This document shows positions 31,091-41,066 of a DNA stretch of 64,000 bases, piece after piece (positions within the stretch are counted from its first letter, which is position 1; every line of letters begins with the position of its first letter). The DNA comes from Streptomyces sp. NBC_00425. GTDB taxonomy: Bacteria > Actinomycetota > Actinomycetes > Streptomycetales > Streptomycetaceae. Under the pieces are notes generated by a model. It was not told where the DNA came from, did no database searches, and saw only the letters and a program-made list of their open reading frames with translations. The position numbers and the translations under genes were made by a program. The stretch covers positions 4,402,001 to 4,466,000 of the forward strand of contig NZ_CP107928.1 in assembly GCF_036030735.1 (NCBI RefSeq). The letters are read 5' to 3'.

Positions 31091-31942
31091 TCAGTCGTCC
31101 TTGAGCACGAACGACGCCTGCGCCTTCGCGAAGCCCGGGGCCTGCGCCTCGAGGAGATACGTGCCGGCCTTGGCCGTCCCGGCCGGCGGAGTCGCGCACT
31201 GGGGGGCGCTCGGCCTGCGGTCCCACTTCACGGTGTAGGTGAAGCTCTGCCCGGCCGGCACCCGGTACAGCAGGCTCCCGGTTGCCTTGGGGCAGTCGGC
31301 GGAGGACCAGTAGTCGTCGTCGTCGGACGCCTGAGTGATCGTCAGCACCGCCCGCTTCGGGCCGAGATCGACCTTGCAGTCGCTCGCCGAGCTGTTCTTC
31401 GCGATCAGCTGGAAGGTCGGCGTCTGGTCGGGCGAGTAGTCGTTGCGGACACTGCGCAGCGTCCAAGTGACCGCGCCCGCAGTGCAGTCGGGGAGAGCGG
31501 TGCCGACGGGCAGCGTCGTGGCCGTACCGCCGCCACCGCCGCCGGCCCCGGCCCCGCCCGCGTCGGCGCCTGCCGCGTTGCCGTCACCGCTGCCGTTGGC
31601 GCCGTCGTCGGTGTCGCCGGCACCGGCCGAGCCGCCGCCCGAACCACCGGAACCGGCGCCCGCGTCCGCACCCGATCCGTCGGTGGACCCCGGGCTCGAC
31701 TCGTCGCGCCCGCCCGGGTTCTGGCTGATCGCGGGCCCGGATCCGGACGGCCCGGGCGTGATGGACGAGGCGGGGTTCTTGCCGTTGCCCTTACCGGCCC
31801 CGTTCCTGCCCCCGCCCCCGCCCGAGGTCACGACCCACAAGGTCAGCAACGCCAACAGGGCGAACACGGACAGCAGTACGACCCTCCGTCGCCAGTAGAT
31901 GGAGGAGGGAAGCGGCCCGACCGGATTGCGCAGAGATCCCAC
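31091..31942 (-). CDS. membrane-anchored secreted protein of unknown function
   Basis: 283 residues from GTG 31942 (VGSLRNPVGPLPSSIYWRRR). A single membrane segment VVLLSVFALLALLTLWVV is followed by a 110-residue Gly/Ser/Asp/Ala linker, and then a compact beta-rich domain of about 110 residues with two or more Cys pairs (ALPDCTAGAVTWTLRSV, SDCKVDLGPKRAVLTI, SSADCPKATGSLLYRVPAGQ, APQCATPPAGTAKAGTYLLE). It ends AQASFVLKDD. Disulfides suggest an extracellular location. I do not recognise a named family. It converges on disA. Confidence 0.78.
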   Translation of the reverse strand: MGSLRNPVGPLPSSIYWRRRVVLLSVFALLALLTLWVVTSGGGGGRNGAGKGNGKNPASSITPGPSGSGPAISQNPGGRDESSPGSTDGSGADAGAGSGGSGGGSAGAGDTDDGANGSGDGNAAGADAGGAGAGGGGGGTATTLPVGTALPDCTAGAVTWTLRSVRNDYSPDQTPTFQLIAKNSSASDCKVDLGPKRAVLTITQASDDDDYWSSADCPKATGSLLYRVPAGQSFTYTVKWDRRPSAPQCATPPAGTAKAGTYLLEAQAPGFAKAQASFVLKDD

Positions 31943-32179
31943 GGCGCAAACTGTACGAGAGATCGTGGTGTTCACCGGCCCCACCCGCCGCTGGGAACAC
32001 AACTTTTCCGGATCATCATCCCGGAAACCGTTCTCGCGCGCCCGACTTCGGCCCGCCGGGTCATCGCTCCTTGACGATCACCCCGCCGCACCCACCGCCG
32101 CACCCCCGGCACGCGCGCGTCCCGGCCGAGTGGCGGTGCACGCGCGGGCGCCGGTGGGCATGGCAGGATCGGAAGGGCC

Positions 32180-33118
32180 ATGACTGCGCCCACGAAGCCC
32201 CCGCACAGCGGCCCCGCCCGGGCCGAAGCCGACGCCGACGCCCTCGGGGCGGACCTGCACTCCCCCGTGATCGACTGGTTCGACGACAACGCCCGTGACC
32301 TGCCCTGGCGACGCCCCGAAGCCGGCGCGTGGGGCGTGATGGTCAGCGAGTTCATGCTCCAGCAGACGCCGGTCAGCCGGGTCCTGCCGGTCTACGAGCA
32401 GTGGCTCGCCCGCTGGCCGCGCCCCGCCGACCTGGCCGCCGAGGCCCCGGGCGAGGCGGTACGCGCCTGGGGGCGGCTCGGCTACCCGCGCCGCGCCCTG
32501 CGACTGCACGGCGCCGCGACGGCGATAACGGAACGGCACGGCGGCGACGTGCCGTCCGACCACGCCCAGCTGCTCGCGCTGCCCGGCATCGGCGAGTACA
32601 CGGCCGCGGCCGTCGCCTCCTTCGCGTACGGGCAGCGGCACGCCGTCCTGGACACCAACGTCCGCCGGGTCTTCGCGCGCGCCGTGACGGGCGTGCAGTA
32701 CCCGCCGAACGCCACCACGGCCGCCGAGCGCAGACTCGCCCGTGCCCTGCTGCCCGACGACGAGCCGACGGCGGCGCGTTGGGCCGCCGCGTCCATGGAG
32801 CTCGGCGCGCTCGTGTGCACGGCCAGGAACGAGACGTGCGTGCGCTGCCCGATCGCCGGGCAGTGCGCGTGGCGGCTCGCGGGCAAGCCGGAGCACGACG
32901 GACCGCCGCGCCGCGGTCAGACGTATGCCGGCACCGACCGGCAGGTCCGGGGCAAGCTCCTCGCCGTCCTGCGGGACGCGCACGCGCCCGTGCCGCAGAC
33001 CGCCCTCGACCGCGTGTGGCACGAGCCGGTGCAACGCGCGCGTGCGCTGGACGGGCTCGTCGCGGACGGACTGGTGGAGCCGCTCCCCGGCGGGCTGTAC
33101 CGCCTGCCGCTGAGCTGA
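32180..33118 (+). CDS. mutY: A/G-specific adenine glycosylase
   Basis: 312 residues. The catalytic Glu region is VMVSEFMLQQTPVSRV, the helix-hairpin-helix is LPGIGEYTAAAVASFAYG and the catalytic Asp is in AVLDTNVRRVFAR. The 4Fe-4S ligands have the C-x6-C-x2-C-x5-C spacing (CTARNETCVRCPIAGQC). The C-terminal NUDIX-like 8-oxoG recognition domain is short or replaced by a small winged-helix-like region (LLAVLRDAHAPVPQTALDRV), typical of actinobacterial MutY. It removes A opposite 8-oxoG. Confidence 0.94.
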   Translation: MTAPTKPPHSGPARAEADADALGADLHSPVIDWFDDNARDLPWRRPEAGAWGVMVSEFMLQQTPVSRVLPVYEQWLARWPRPADLAAEAPGEAVRAWGRLGYPRRALRLHGAATAITERHGGDVPSDHAQLLALPGIGEYTAAAVASFAYGQRHAVLDTNVRRVFARAVTGVQYPPNATTAAERRLARALLPDDEPTAARWAAASMELGALVCTARNETCVRCPIAGQCAWRLAGKPEHDGPPRRGQTYAGTDRQVRGKLLAVLRDAHAPVPQTALDRVWHEPVQRARALDGLVADGLVEPLPGGLYRLPLS

Positions 33119-33120
33119 CC

Positions 33121-33210
33121 GCCACCGAGCCGGCCGTCACCGAGGTGGCTGCCACTGAGGAGACTGCGACCGAGCTGACTGCCACTGAGGTGACCGCGAC
33201 CGAGCTGACG
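33121..33210. repeat. 30-bp minisatellite (three units) after mutY
   Basis: Three 30-base units (33121-33150, 33151-33180, 33181-33210), each of the form GCCACYGAG...GAGSTGRCK, begin two bases after the mutY stop. Reading frame +1 gives TATEPAVTEVAATEETATEL-type repeats, but no gene is supported. The rest of the gap to sigE (33211-33519) holds the sigE promoter region and a TGTGTCACACA palindrome (33270-33280). Confidence 0.8.
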
Positions 33211-33519
33211 CATGGTCACTTCACAGGCGGCGGCGTCCTTCACAGACTTCATCGAGCCGTGACGGTGCCTGTGTCACACACAACGAGGGGGCAAAGCGCC
33301 CCATACTTGGGCCATCGAGCCTGGCTCTCTACCCAGAACTCATTTCCGTTACACAACCGACGGACAGCCGAGCGCTAGCCGCAGGCTGCTTCGGACAGCC
33401 CCGTGACAACACCTCCGTAGCTTCGTTTGCGTGCCCACCGAGAACACCGGGCCACCGACCACAGCAGGAACCGGCAGGCGACAGCCCGCCGGAACGGGGA
33501 AAAGACGGAGGGGTTCACC

Positions 33520-34062
33520 ATGGCGCAGGGCGAGGTGCTCGAGTTCGAGGAATACGTCCGCACGCGGCAGGACGCACTGCTGCGCAGCGCCCGACGTCTG
33601 GTCCCGGACCCGGTCGACGCACAGGACCTCCTGCAGACCGCGCTGGCCCGCACGTACGGCCGCTGGGACGGCATCGCGGACAAGCGGCTCGCGGACGCCT
33701 ACCTGCGCCGGGTCATGATCAACACGCGCACCGAGTGGTGGCGGGCCCGCAAGCTGGACGAGGTGCCGACGGAGCAGCTCCCGGACGCCCGGGTGGACGA
33801 CTCCACCGAGCAGCACGCCGACCGCGCCCTGCTGATGGACGCGATGAAAGTCCTGGCTCCGAAGCAGCGCAGCGTCGTGGTGCTGCGACACTGGGAGCAG
33901 ATGTCCACGGAGGAGACCGCCGCTGCCCTCGGCATGTCGGCGGGGACGGTCAAGAGCACGCTGCACCGGGCGCTCGCCCGGCTCCGCGAGGAGCTGGAGG
34001 CCCGCGACCTGGACGCACGCGCGCTGGAGCGTGAGGAGCGGGAGCGTTGCACGGCGGCCTGA
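33520..34062 (+). CDS. sigE: ECF RNA polymerase sigma factor SigE
   Basis: 180 residues from ATG 33520 behind GGAGGGGTTCACC. Region 2 runs FEEYVRTRQDALLRSARRLV to LRRVMINTRTEWWRARKLDE, and region 4 is KQRSVVVLRHWEQMSTEETA-AALGMSAGTVKSTLHRALARL. Gene order sigE-cseA-cseB-cseC downstream identifies it as the cell-envelope stress sigma factor that in S. coelicolor answers to wall-acting antibiotics and drives wall-glycan and lysozyme-defence genes. No anti-sigma gene is present: control is at the level of sigE transcription by CseB/CseC. Confidence 0.97.
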   Translation: MAQGEVLEFEEYVRTRQDALLRSARRLVPDPVDAQDLLQTALARTYGRWDGIADKRLADAYLRRVMINTRTEWWRARKLDEVPTEQLPDARVDDSTEQHADRALLMDAMKVLAPKQRSVVVLRHWEQMSTEETAAALGMSAGTVKSTLHRALARLREELEARDLDARALEREERERCTAA

Positions 34063-34136
34063 CCGACAAGGGCGGTGTCGATGGCCCCGTCGTGCGCCCC
34101 GGGGGCGGGCGGCGAGGCGCCGGGGGATCCTTCGAC

Positions 34137-34781
34137 ATGAACCATGGGCCGACACCGGCCCGAGGCGCCATCCAGGCGGCGACCACGGCGATGGCCGTGC
34201 TCGCCGCCCTTGCCCTTTTCGCCTCGGCCTGTGCGACCGGCGGCACCGGCGCACGCGACGAGGGGCCGGCGCACGGCGACGCGGTGGCGGGCGCGAACCC
34301 CATGCCCGAGGCCGCCGCCTCCGAGAGCCTCGACCAGTCGGACGCGGTCCAGCTCATCAAGGACGACCCGGCGGTCTCGGCCGAGGTCAAGGGCGGGCTC
34401 AAGCCCTGCGTCGGCGACGAGTACCCGGTGGACGTCTCCTACGGCAACCTGACCGGCGGTACCGGCGACGACGTCATCGTCAACGTGCTGACCTGCGGTG
34501 ACGCGGTCGGTGTGGGCTCCTACGTGTACCGCGAGAGCGACGACGGCTACCAGAACGTGTTCAAGGCAGAGGAGCCTCCCGTCTACGCGGAGATAGACCG
34601 GGGCGACCTCGTGGTGACCAAACAGGTGTACGAGAAGGGCGACCCGGTCTCCAGTCCGTCCGGCGAGAACGTGATCACGTACCGCTGGGCCTCGGGCCGC
34701 TTCATGAAGGAGTACAGCTGGCACAACGACTACAGCAGCGTCGGCGGCGGGGCGCCGACGCCGGTGCCGGAGACCGGCTGA
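34137..34781 (+). CDS. cseA: lipoprotein CseA, negative modulator of the SigE system
   Basis: 214 residues from ATG 34137 (MNHGPTPARGAIQAATTAMA), with GGGGGA upstream. The signal peptide ends in the lipobox FASAC, giving a lipid-anchored extracellular protein. The mature part has a beta-rich domain (CVGDEYPVDVSYGNLTGGTG to FMKEYSWHNDY). In S. coelicolor CseA dampens sigE expression. A TTG at 34047 in the same frame, overlapping sigE, would add 30 residues and spoil the signal peptide, so I reject it. The 75-base gap to sigE is hairpin-capable. Confidence 0.92.
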   Translation: MNHGPTPARGAIQAATTAMAVLAALALFASACATGGTGARDEGPAHGDAVAGANPMPEAAASESLDQSDAVQLIKDDPAVSAEVKGGLKPCVGDEYPVDVSYGNLTGGTGDDVIVNVLTCGDAVGVGSYVYRESDDGYQNVFKAEEPPVYAEIDRGDLVVTKQVYEKGDPVSSPSGENVITYRWASGRFMKEYSWHNDYSSVGGGAPTPVPETG

Positions 34782-34980
34782 CCCGCCCGGAAGCGGGCGA
34801 TCGCAAAAAACTTCGGCCGGCGTGAACCGATCGGGGTGCTCGGTGCGATCAATGAGTGGACGGGCAAGGCGGCGGCGCGGGAAGTGAACGCTCGCCGTGC
34901 TTCGCGCGTCCCTCCAAGGGGCGCTCCGACAGGAACCCGACAGCAGCACGAGACCGCATACGAGAACTGAGAGCACCGGG

Positions 34981-35682
34981 ATGGCAGACCAGACCCACGT
35001 CCTGTTCGTCGAGGACGACGACGTCATCCGCGAAGCCACCCAGCTCGCCCTGGAGCGGGACGGCTTCGCGGTCACCGCGATGCCCGACGGCCTCTCCGGC
35101 CTGGAGGCGTTCCGGGCCGACCGGCCCGACATCGCCCTGCTGGACGTGATGGTCCCCGGCCTGGACGGCGTGAGCCTGTGCCGGCGCATCCGCGACGAGT
35201 CCACGGTGCCGGTGATCATGCTGTCGGCGCGCGCCGACTCCATCGACGTCGTCCTCGGCCTGGAGGCCGGCGCCGACGACTACGTGACCAAGCCGTTCGA
35301 CGGAGCGGTGCTGGTCGCGCGGATCCGCGCCGTGCTGCGCCGCTTCGGTCACGCGGGCGGCGGCGACCGCACCGAGCCCGAGGCCGCCGCCGAGGGGGGT
35401 GTGCTGGCCTTCGGCGACCTGGAGATCGACACCGAGGGCATGGAGGTGCGCCGGGCCGGACAGCCGGTGGCGCTCACGCCCACCGAGATGCGGCTGCTGC
35501 TGGAGTTCTCCTCCGCTCCGGGCACGGTCCTCTCCCGCGACAAGTTGCTGGAGCGGGTGTGGGACTACGGCTGGGGCGGCGACACCCGGGTCGTCGACGT
35601 CCATGTGCAGCGGCTGCGGACGAAAATCGGTCAGGACCGCATCGAGACGGTCCGCGGCTTCGGCTACAAGCTGAAGGCCTGA
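34981..35682 (+). CDS. cseB: OmpR-family response regulator CseB
   Basis: 233 residues. Receiver domain with acidic pocket EDDD (11-14), phospho-acceptor Asp55 in ALLDVMVPG, Thr/Ser in VIMLSARAD and Lys in YVTKPFDGAV. The C-terminal winged helix (VALTPTEMRLLLEFSSAPGT, RVWDYGWGGDTRVVDVHVQR) is OmpR type. Phosphorylated CseB activates the sigE promoter in S. coelicolor. It starts 199 bases after cseA and ends 19 bases before cseC. Confidence 0.97.
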   Translation: MADQTHVLFVEDDDVIREATQLALERDGFAVTAMPDGLSGLEAFRADRPDIALLDVMVPGLDGVSLCRRIRDESTVPVIMLSARADSIDVVLGLEAGADDYVTKPFDGAVLVARIRAVLRRFGHAGGGDRTEPEAAAEGGVLAFGDLEIDTEGMEVRRAGQPVALTPTEMRLLLEFSSAPGTVLSRDKLLERVWDYGWGGDTRVVDVHVQRLRTKIGQDRIETVRGFGYKLKA

Positions 35683-35701
35683 GCGGGGCGGGGACAGGGA
35701 T

Positions 35702-37045
35702 ATGCGGGGGATGATCGAGCGTCTGGTACCGGCGCGCGCGGCGGGCGCGGGCATCCGCACAGGGCTGCGATGGAAGCTGAGTGCGGCGATCGCGCTGGTC
35801 GGGGCGCTGGTGGCGGTCGCGCTCAGCCTCGTCGTGCACAACGCCGCACGCGTGTCCATGCTGGACAACGCCCGGGACCTCGCCGACGAGCGGGTGCGGA
35901 TCGCCCAACGCAACTACGAGCAGTCCGGGCGGCTGAACTTCCCCAACATCAAGATCGACGACCCCGGTCTGCCGACGTCGCTGCGGCACAAGATGCAGGA
36001 GGGGCGCCGGGCCACGTTCGTCTCCGACCGCCCCGGCGGAGTGCCCGACATCTGGGCCGCGGTGCCGGTCAAGGACGGGCACGTGCTGTCCCTGCACACC
36101 GGGTTCACCGACCGCAGCACGGACATCCTGAACGACCTCGACCAGGCTCTGGTGATCGGTTCCATCGCGGTCGTCCTCGGCGGCAGCGCGCTCGGGGTGC
36201 TCATCGGCGGGCAGCTCTCGCGCCGGCTGCGCAAGGCGGCCGCCGCGGCCAACCAGGTCGCCCGCGGCGAGTCGGACGTCCGCGTCCGGGACGCCATCGG
36301 CGGGGTCGTGCGGGACGAGACCGACGACCTGGCGAGAGCCGTGGACGCCATGGCGGACACGTTGCAGGAGCGGCTGGAGGCCGAGCGCCGGGTCACCGCG
36401 GACATCGCGCACGAGCTGCGCACCCCGGTCACGGGACTGCTGACGGCCGCCGAACTGCTGCCGCCCGGCCGGCCGACGGAGCTGGTCCTGGACCGGGCGC
36501 AGGCCATGCGCACCCTCGTGGAGGACGTGCTGGAGGTGGCCCGTCTCGACGGCGCCTCGGAACGCGCCGAGCTGCAGGACATCATCCTGGGCGAGTTCGT
36601 GGCCCGGCGGGTGGCCGCCAAGGACCCGGAGGCCGAGGTGCGGGTCGTGCACGAGTCGGTGGTCACGACCGACCCGCGCCGCCTGGAGCGGGTCCTGTTC
36701 AACCTGCTGGCCAACGCCGCCCGGCACGGCAAGCCGCCCATCCAGGTCACCGTCGAGGGGCGGGTCATCCGGGTCCGCGACCACGGTCCCGGTTTCCCGG
36801 AGAACCTGCTCGCCGAGGGGCCGAGCCGCTTCCGCACCGGAAGCGTCGACCGCGCCGGGCACGGGCACGGACTCGGACTCACCATCGCGGCCGGCCAGGC
36901 CCGCGTCCTGGGCGCCCGGCTGACCTTTCGCAACGTACGGCCGGCCGGAGCCGCGGAGCACATACCCTCCGAGGGCGCCGTCGCCGTCCTGTGGCTGCCC
37001 GAGCACGCCCCCACGAACACGGGCAGCTACCAGGTGATGCCGTAG
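35702..37045 (+). CDS. cseC: sensor histidine kinase CseC
   Basis: 447 residues. Two membrane segments (25-47 and 148-170) flank a roughly 100-residue extracellular sensor. Then come HAMP (QLSRRLRKAAAAANQVARGE), the HisKA box DIAHELRTPVTGLL (His237), N box LLANAARHGKP, G1 VRDHGPGF and G2 GHGHGLGLTIA. It senses cell-wall damage and phosphorylates CseB. Coupled closely to cseB. Confidence 0.97.
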   Translation: MRGMIERLVPARAAGAGIRTGLRWKLSAAIALVGALVAVALSLVVHNAARVSMLDNARDLADERVRIAQRNYEQSGRLNFPNIKIDDPGLPTSLRHKMQEGRRATFVSDRPGGVPDIWAAVPVKDGHVLSLHTGFTDRSTDILNDLDQALVIGSIAVVLGGSALGVLIGGQLSRRLRKAAAAANQVARGESDVRVRDAIGGVVRDETDDLARAVDAMADTLQERLEAERRVTADIAHELRTPVTGLLTAAELLPPGRPTELVLDRAQAMRTLVEDVLEVARLDGASERAELQDIILGEFVARRVAAKDPEAEVRVVHESVVTTDPRRLERVLFNLLANAARHGKPPIQVTVEGRVIRVRDHGPGFPENLLAEGPSRFRTGSVDRAGHGHGLGLTIAAGQARVLGARLTFRNVRPAGAAEHIPSEGAVAVLWLPEHAPTNTGSYQVMP

Positions 37046-37536
37046 GCCACCGGGGCCCGCAGAGGCCCACCGGGGGCCGGCGAGGCCCGCAGAGGCTCAC
37101 CAGGGCCGGCGGGGCTCGCAGAGGCTTACCAGGGTCGCCGTACGCCCGCGGAAGTCCATCGGGGCGCGGGCCCGAGAGGCCCACCGGAGGCTACCGAGGC
37201 CTGCGGAAGTCCACCGGGGCGCCCGCGAACAGTGCGTGCGCCGAGGCTCGCGGGAAGTCTCCGGAGTCCGCCGAAGCCGGGCGGAAGTCCCGGAACCGCG
37301 GCGGCCCACCGGGTCCGACGGCGGGACGGGTGCGATGGCGGGAGCGGTCCGGCCGCCAGCCGAATCCGACTGCCGGACGAATGCGACCGCCAGACCGATC
37401 CGATCGCCGGACCGATCCGTTCGCCGGACCGATCCGATCGCCGGACGGATCCGATCGCCGAGCAGGTCCGACGGCCAGAGGGGTTCGACGGGCGGGCGCA
37501 GCTCCAGCGGCGGGCAGGGCTGACGGGGCACGCGGA
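37046..37536. other. repeat-rich intergenic region, no gene
   Basis: About 490 bases between cseC and the terminator of the DHA2 gene. The first 200 bases carry degenerate direct repeats around GGCCCGCAGAGGCYCACC and GGAAGTCCACCGGGGCG. A tighter 17-bp array follows at 37393-37460. Both strands have open frames but their protein content is repeat-derived. Confidence 0.6.
37393..37460. repeat. 17-bp tandem repeat, four copies
   Basis: Units GACCGATCCGATCGCCG at 37393-37409, 37410-37426 (one change), 37427-37443 and 37444-37460 (one change). Each unit contains CGATCG-type palindromic cores. Confidence 0.9.
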
Positions 37537-37573
37537 GAAGGCCCCCCGGGGCGGACAGCGCCGGGAGGCCTTC
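37537..37573 (-). terminator. terminator of the DHA2 transporter gene
   Basis: GAAGGCC + CCCGG stem against CCGGG + GGCCTTC with a single internal mismatch and an 11-base loop, 17 bases after the transporter stop codon. Confidence 0.75.
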
Positions 37574-37589
37574 GGTCGTGGTGGCCGGG

Positions 37590-39279
<1,690 letters not shown>

Positions 39280-39340
39280 TTTTCGGGGCGCGCCGGCCGG
39301 ACGGCACCTGACTTTTCGCGGGAGCCCGAGACGTACGAGG

Positions 39341-39928
39341 ATGGACGTCACCATGGACGGCACCAAGCAGCAGCGTCGCGGCAACACCCGCCAGCGCATC
39401 CAGGACGTGGCACTCGAACTCTTCGCCGAACAGGGCTACGAGAAGACCTCGCTCCGCGAGATCGCGGAGCGCCTGGAGGTCACCAAGGCGGCCCTGTACT
39501 ACCACTTCAAGACCAAGGAAGAGATCACCGTCAGCATCTTCACGGATCTGACGAAGCCGATCGAAGACCTGATCGAGTGGGGCAGGAGCCAGCCGCACAC
39601 CCTGGAGACGAAGCACGAACTCGTGCGCCGCTACAGCCGGGCTCTCTCCGAGGCGGCCCCGCTCTTCCGCTTCATGCAGGAGAACCAGGCGACGGTGCGC
39701 GAGCTCCAGATCGGCGACTCGTTCAAGGACCGCATGCGGAGCCTGCGCGACATCATCATCGACCCGGAGGCCCCGCTGACCGACCAGGTCCGCTGTGTGA
39801 GCGCCATCTTCACGCTGCACGCCGGGATGTTCTTCCTGCAGGACCTCGAAGGCGACCCCGAGGAGAAGCGGCTGGCCGTCCTCGAGGTCGCCGTCGATAT
39901 GGTGACCCAGGCGCACCAGGGCGCCTGA
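39341..39928 (+). CDS. TetR-family repressor of the divergent efflux pump
   Basis: 195 residues (MDVTMDGTKQQRRGNTRQRI; ATG 39353 is an alternative start). HTH: IQDVALELFAEQGYEKTSLREIAERLEVTKAALYYHFKTKEEI. The C-terminal ligand domain (RSQPHTLETKHELVRRYSRAL to VAVDMVTQAHQG) is of the TetR_C type common in Streptomyces. Position opposite a DHA2 pump and the paired operators support repression of the pump and of itself. Confidence 0.93.
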   Translation: MDVTMDGTKQQRRGNTRQRIQDVALELFAEQGYEKTSLREIAERLEVTKAALYYHFKTKEEITVSIFTDLTKPIEDLIEWGRSQPHTLETKHELVRRYSRALSEAAPLFRFMQENQATVRELQIGDSFKDRMRSLRDIIIDPEAPLTDQVRCVSAIFTLHAGMFFLQDLEGDPEEKRLAVLEVAVDMVTQAHQGA

Positions 39929-39948
39929 TCACGCCGGCGTCGCCGGCG

Positions 39949-40530
39949 TCAGACCTTCACGCCCTTGGAGTGCAGGAAGGTGACCGGGTTTATCGCCGAA
40001 CCGTAGTTGGCGGTCGTCCGGATCTCGAAGTGCAGGTGCGGACCGCTGGAGTTGCCGGTGCTGCCGGACAGCGCGATCTTCTGGCCGGTCTTCACGACCT
40101 GGCCGATCTTCACGTCGATGCGCGAGAGGTGGGCGTACTGCGAGTAGACGCCGCTGGCGTGCTTGATCACGATGGCGTTGCCGTAGGCCGGGCCGTCGCC
40201 GGCGCCGTTGCCGCCGGCCTTGACCACCGTGCCGCCGTGGGCGGCCATGACCTTGGTGCCGCTCGGCACGGCGAAGTCCTGACCGCTGTGGGTGGACTGC
40301 CACATCTTGCCGGCCTGGGCGAACCCGGCGGACAGCGTGTACTTCTTCACCGGGTCGACCCAGGAGGCCGACACGGCCTTCTTGGCGGCGGCGGGCGCCG
40401 CGGCGGGGGCGGCGGCGGACGCCACTCCGGTCCCCAGCACGACCGAGGCGCCCACTGCGGCGGCCCCGACGGCCACGCGGGTGCGGAGCAGGGACGTACG
40501 GGAAGAACGGAACGTGACGCGCTGGAACAT
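39949..40530 (-). CDS. secreted M23-family peptidoglycan endopeptidase
   Basis: 193 residues from ATG 40530. A signal peptide (RTRVAVGAAAVGASVVLGTGVASA) precedes an Ala/Pro linker and a LytM-type M23 domain: zinc ligands His81 and Asp85 in HSGQDFAVPSG and His167 in HLHFE, with catalytic His134 and His165. It cuts peptide crosslinks of peptidoglycan outside the membrane. Convergent with the TetR gene, 20 bases apart. A long AT-richer leader precedes it. Confidence 0.93.
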   Translation of the reverse strand: MFQRVTFRSSRTSLLRTRVAVGAAAVGASVVLGTGVASAAAPAAAPAAAKKAVSASWVDPVKKYTLSAGFAQAGKMWQSTHSGQDFAVPSGTKVMAAHGGTVVKAGGNGAGDGPAYGNAIVIKHASGVYSQYAHLSRIDVKIGQVVKTGQKIALSGSTGNSSGPHLHFEIRTTANYGSAINPVTFLHSKGVKV

Positions 40531-40655
40531 GAAGACCTCACGGGGAAGGGGACAGAAGAAACCACCCGGCGTGAACGTCCGCCGCAGTGGCCATCCCTTG
40601 GTAACCCCGAGGCCCATGAGGGCTCAAACGTGTGATCTACGACGTAAGCTAGTAC

Positions 40656-40684
40656 TTCATACCAAAACTTCTCACTTCTTGACA
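40656..40684 (-). promoter_or_regulatory. candidate promoter of the M23 peptidase gene
   Basis: On the minus strand TGTCAA (40679-40684) and TATGAA (40656-40661) are 17 bases apart, within an unusually AT-rich stretch. The resulting 5' UTR would be about 120 bases. Confidence 0.45.
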
Positions 40685-40894
40685 GGACGCCCGTTACGGA
40701 CACTTCCGACATCACCCACACCAGAAGGCTGCGATGACGTCCCGGGCCTCGAGTCGGTGTCCTTTTTGTTCTGTTTCGTGATGTGACTATCCGGCCTAGT
40801 AGGGCCCAAATCCCTTGTGCGGCATGTCACCGGCCGCCCGCCTCAAGGGACTTCGGAATGTGACGGCGACTACTCCCGCACCCCGTAGGGCACT

Positions 40895-40910
40895 TGTGAC
40901 CCCGGTCACG
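40895..40910. promoter_or_regulatory. Crp-like site upstream of the phosphatase gene
   Basis: TGTGACCCCGGTCACG contains the perfect palindrome GTGACC-CC-GGTCAC and fits the TGTGA-N6-TCACA consensus. Streptomyces has a Crp protein; binding here is inferred. Confidence 0.4.
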
Positions 40911-40926
40911 ATCGCGTGCACGGGTC

Positions 40927-41002
40927 TGTGACGGGCCTCTCAGTCGGCTCTACCGTCCAGTAACCCGCTGGTTTCCCCCGGTAACCCCTTGGTTCCCCGC
41001 AA
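40927..41002 (+). promoter_or_regulatory. phosphatase promoter with PHO-box-like direct repeats
   Basis: TGTGAC and TACCGT with an 18-base spacer (40927-40956) could be the promoter. Right after it are four direct repeat units at 11-base pitch (one is 10): GTAACCCGCTG, GTTTCCCCCG, GTAACCCCTTG and GTTCCCCGCAA (40960-41002). This resembles the 11-nt direct repeats bound by PhoP in Streptomyces, ahead of a phosphatase gene. Confidence 0.4.
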
Positions 41003-41066
41003 GTCATCCCCACCGATCAGCATGCCCACGACACCGGCAGCGCAAGGACGCGAGAGGACCCCACAC

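Noticed and set aside
33361..33519. Specific -35/-10 assignment for the sigE promoter
   Set aside because: GTGACA and TAGCTT-like hexamers are present but at poor spacing; I could not define the promoter from sequence.
34047..34136. TTG-initiated N-terminal extension of cseA overlapping sigE
   Set aside because: It would put a Gly/Arg-rich segment ahead of an otherwise ideal lipoprotein signal peptide; ATG 34137 has a good ribosome site.
40531..40800. c-di-AMP (ydaO-type) riboswitch before the M23 peptidase gene
   Set aside because: Such riboswitches precede cell-wall hydrolase genes in Streptomyces, but I did not find the conserved ydaO core sequences in this leader.
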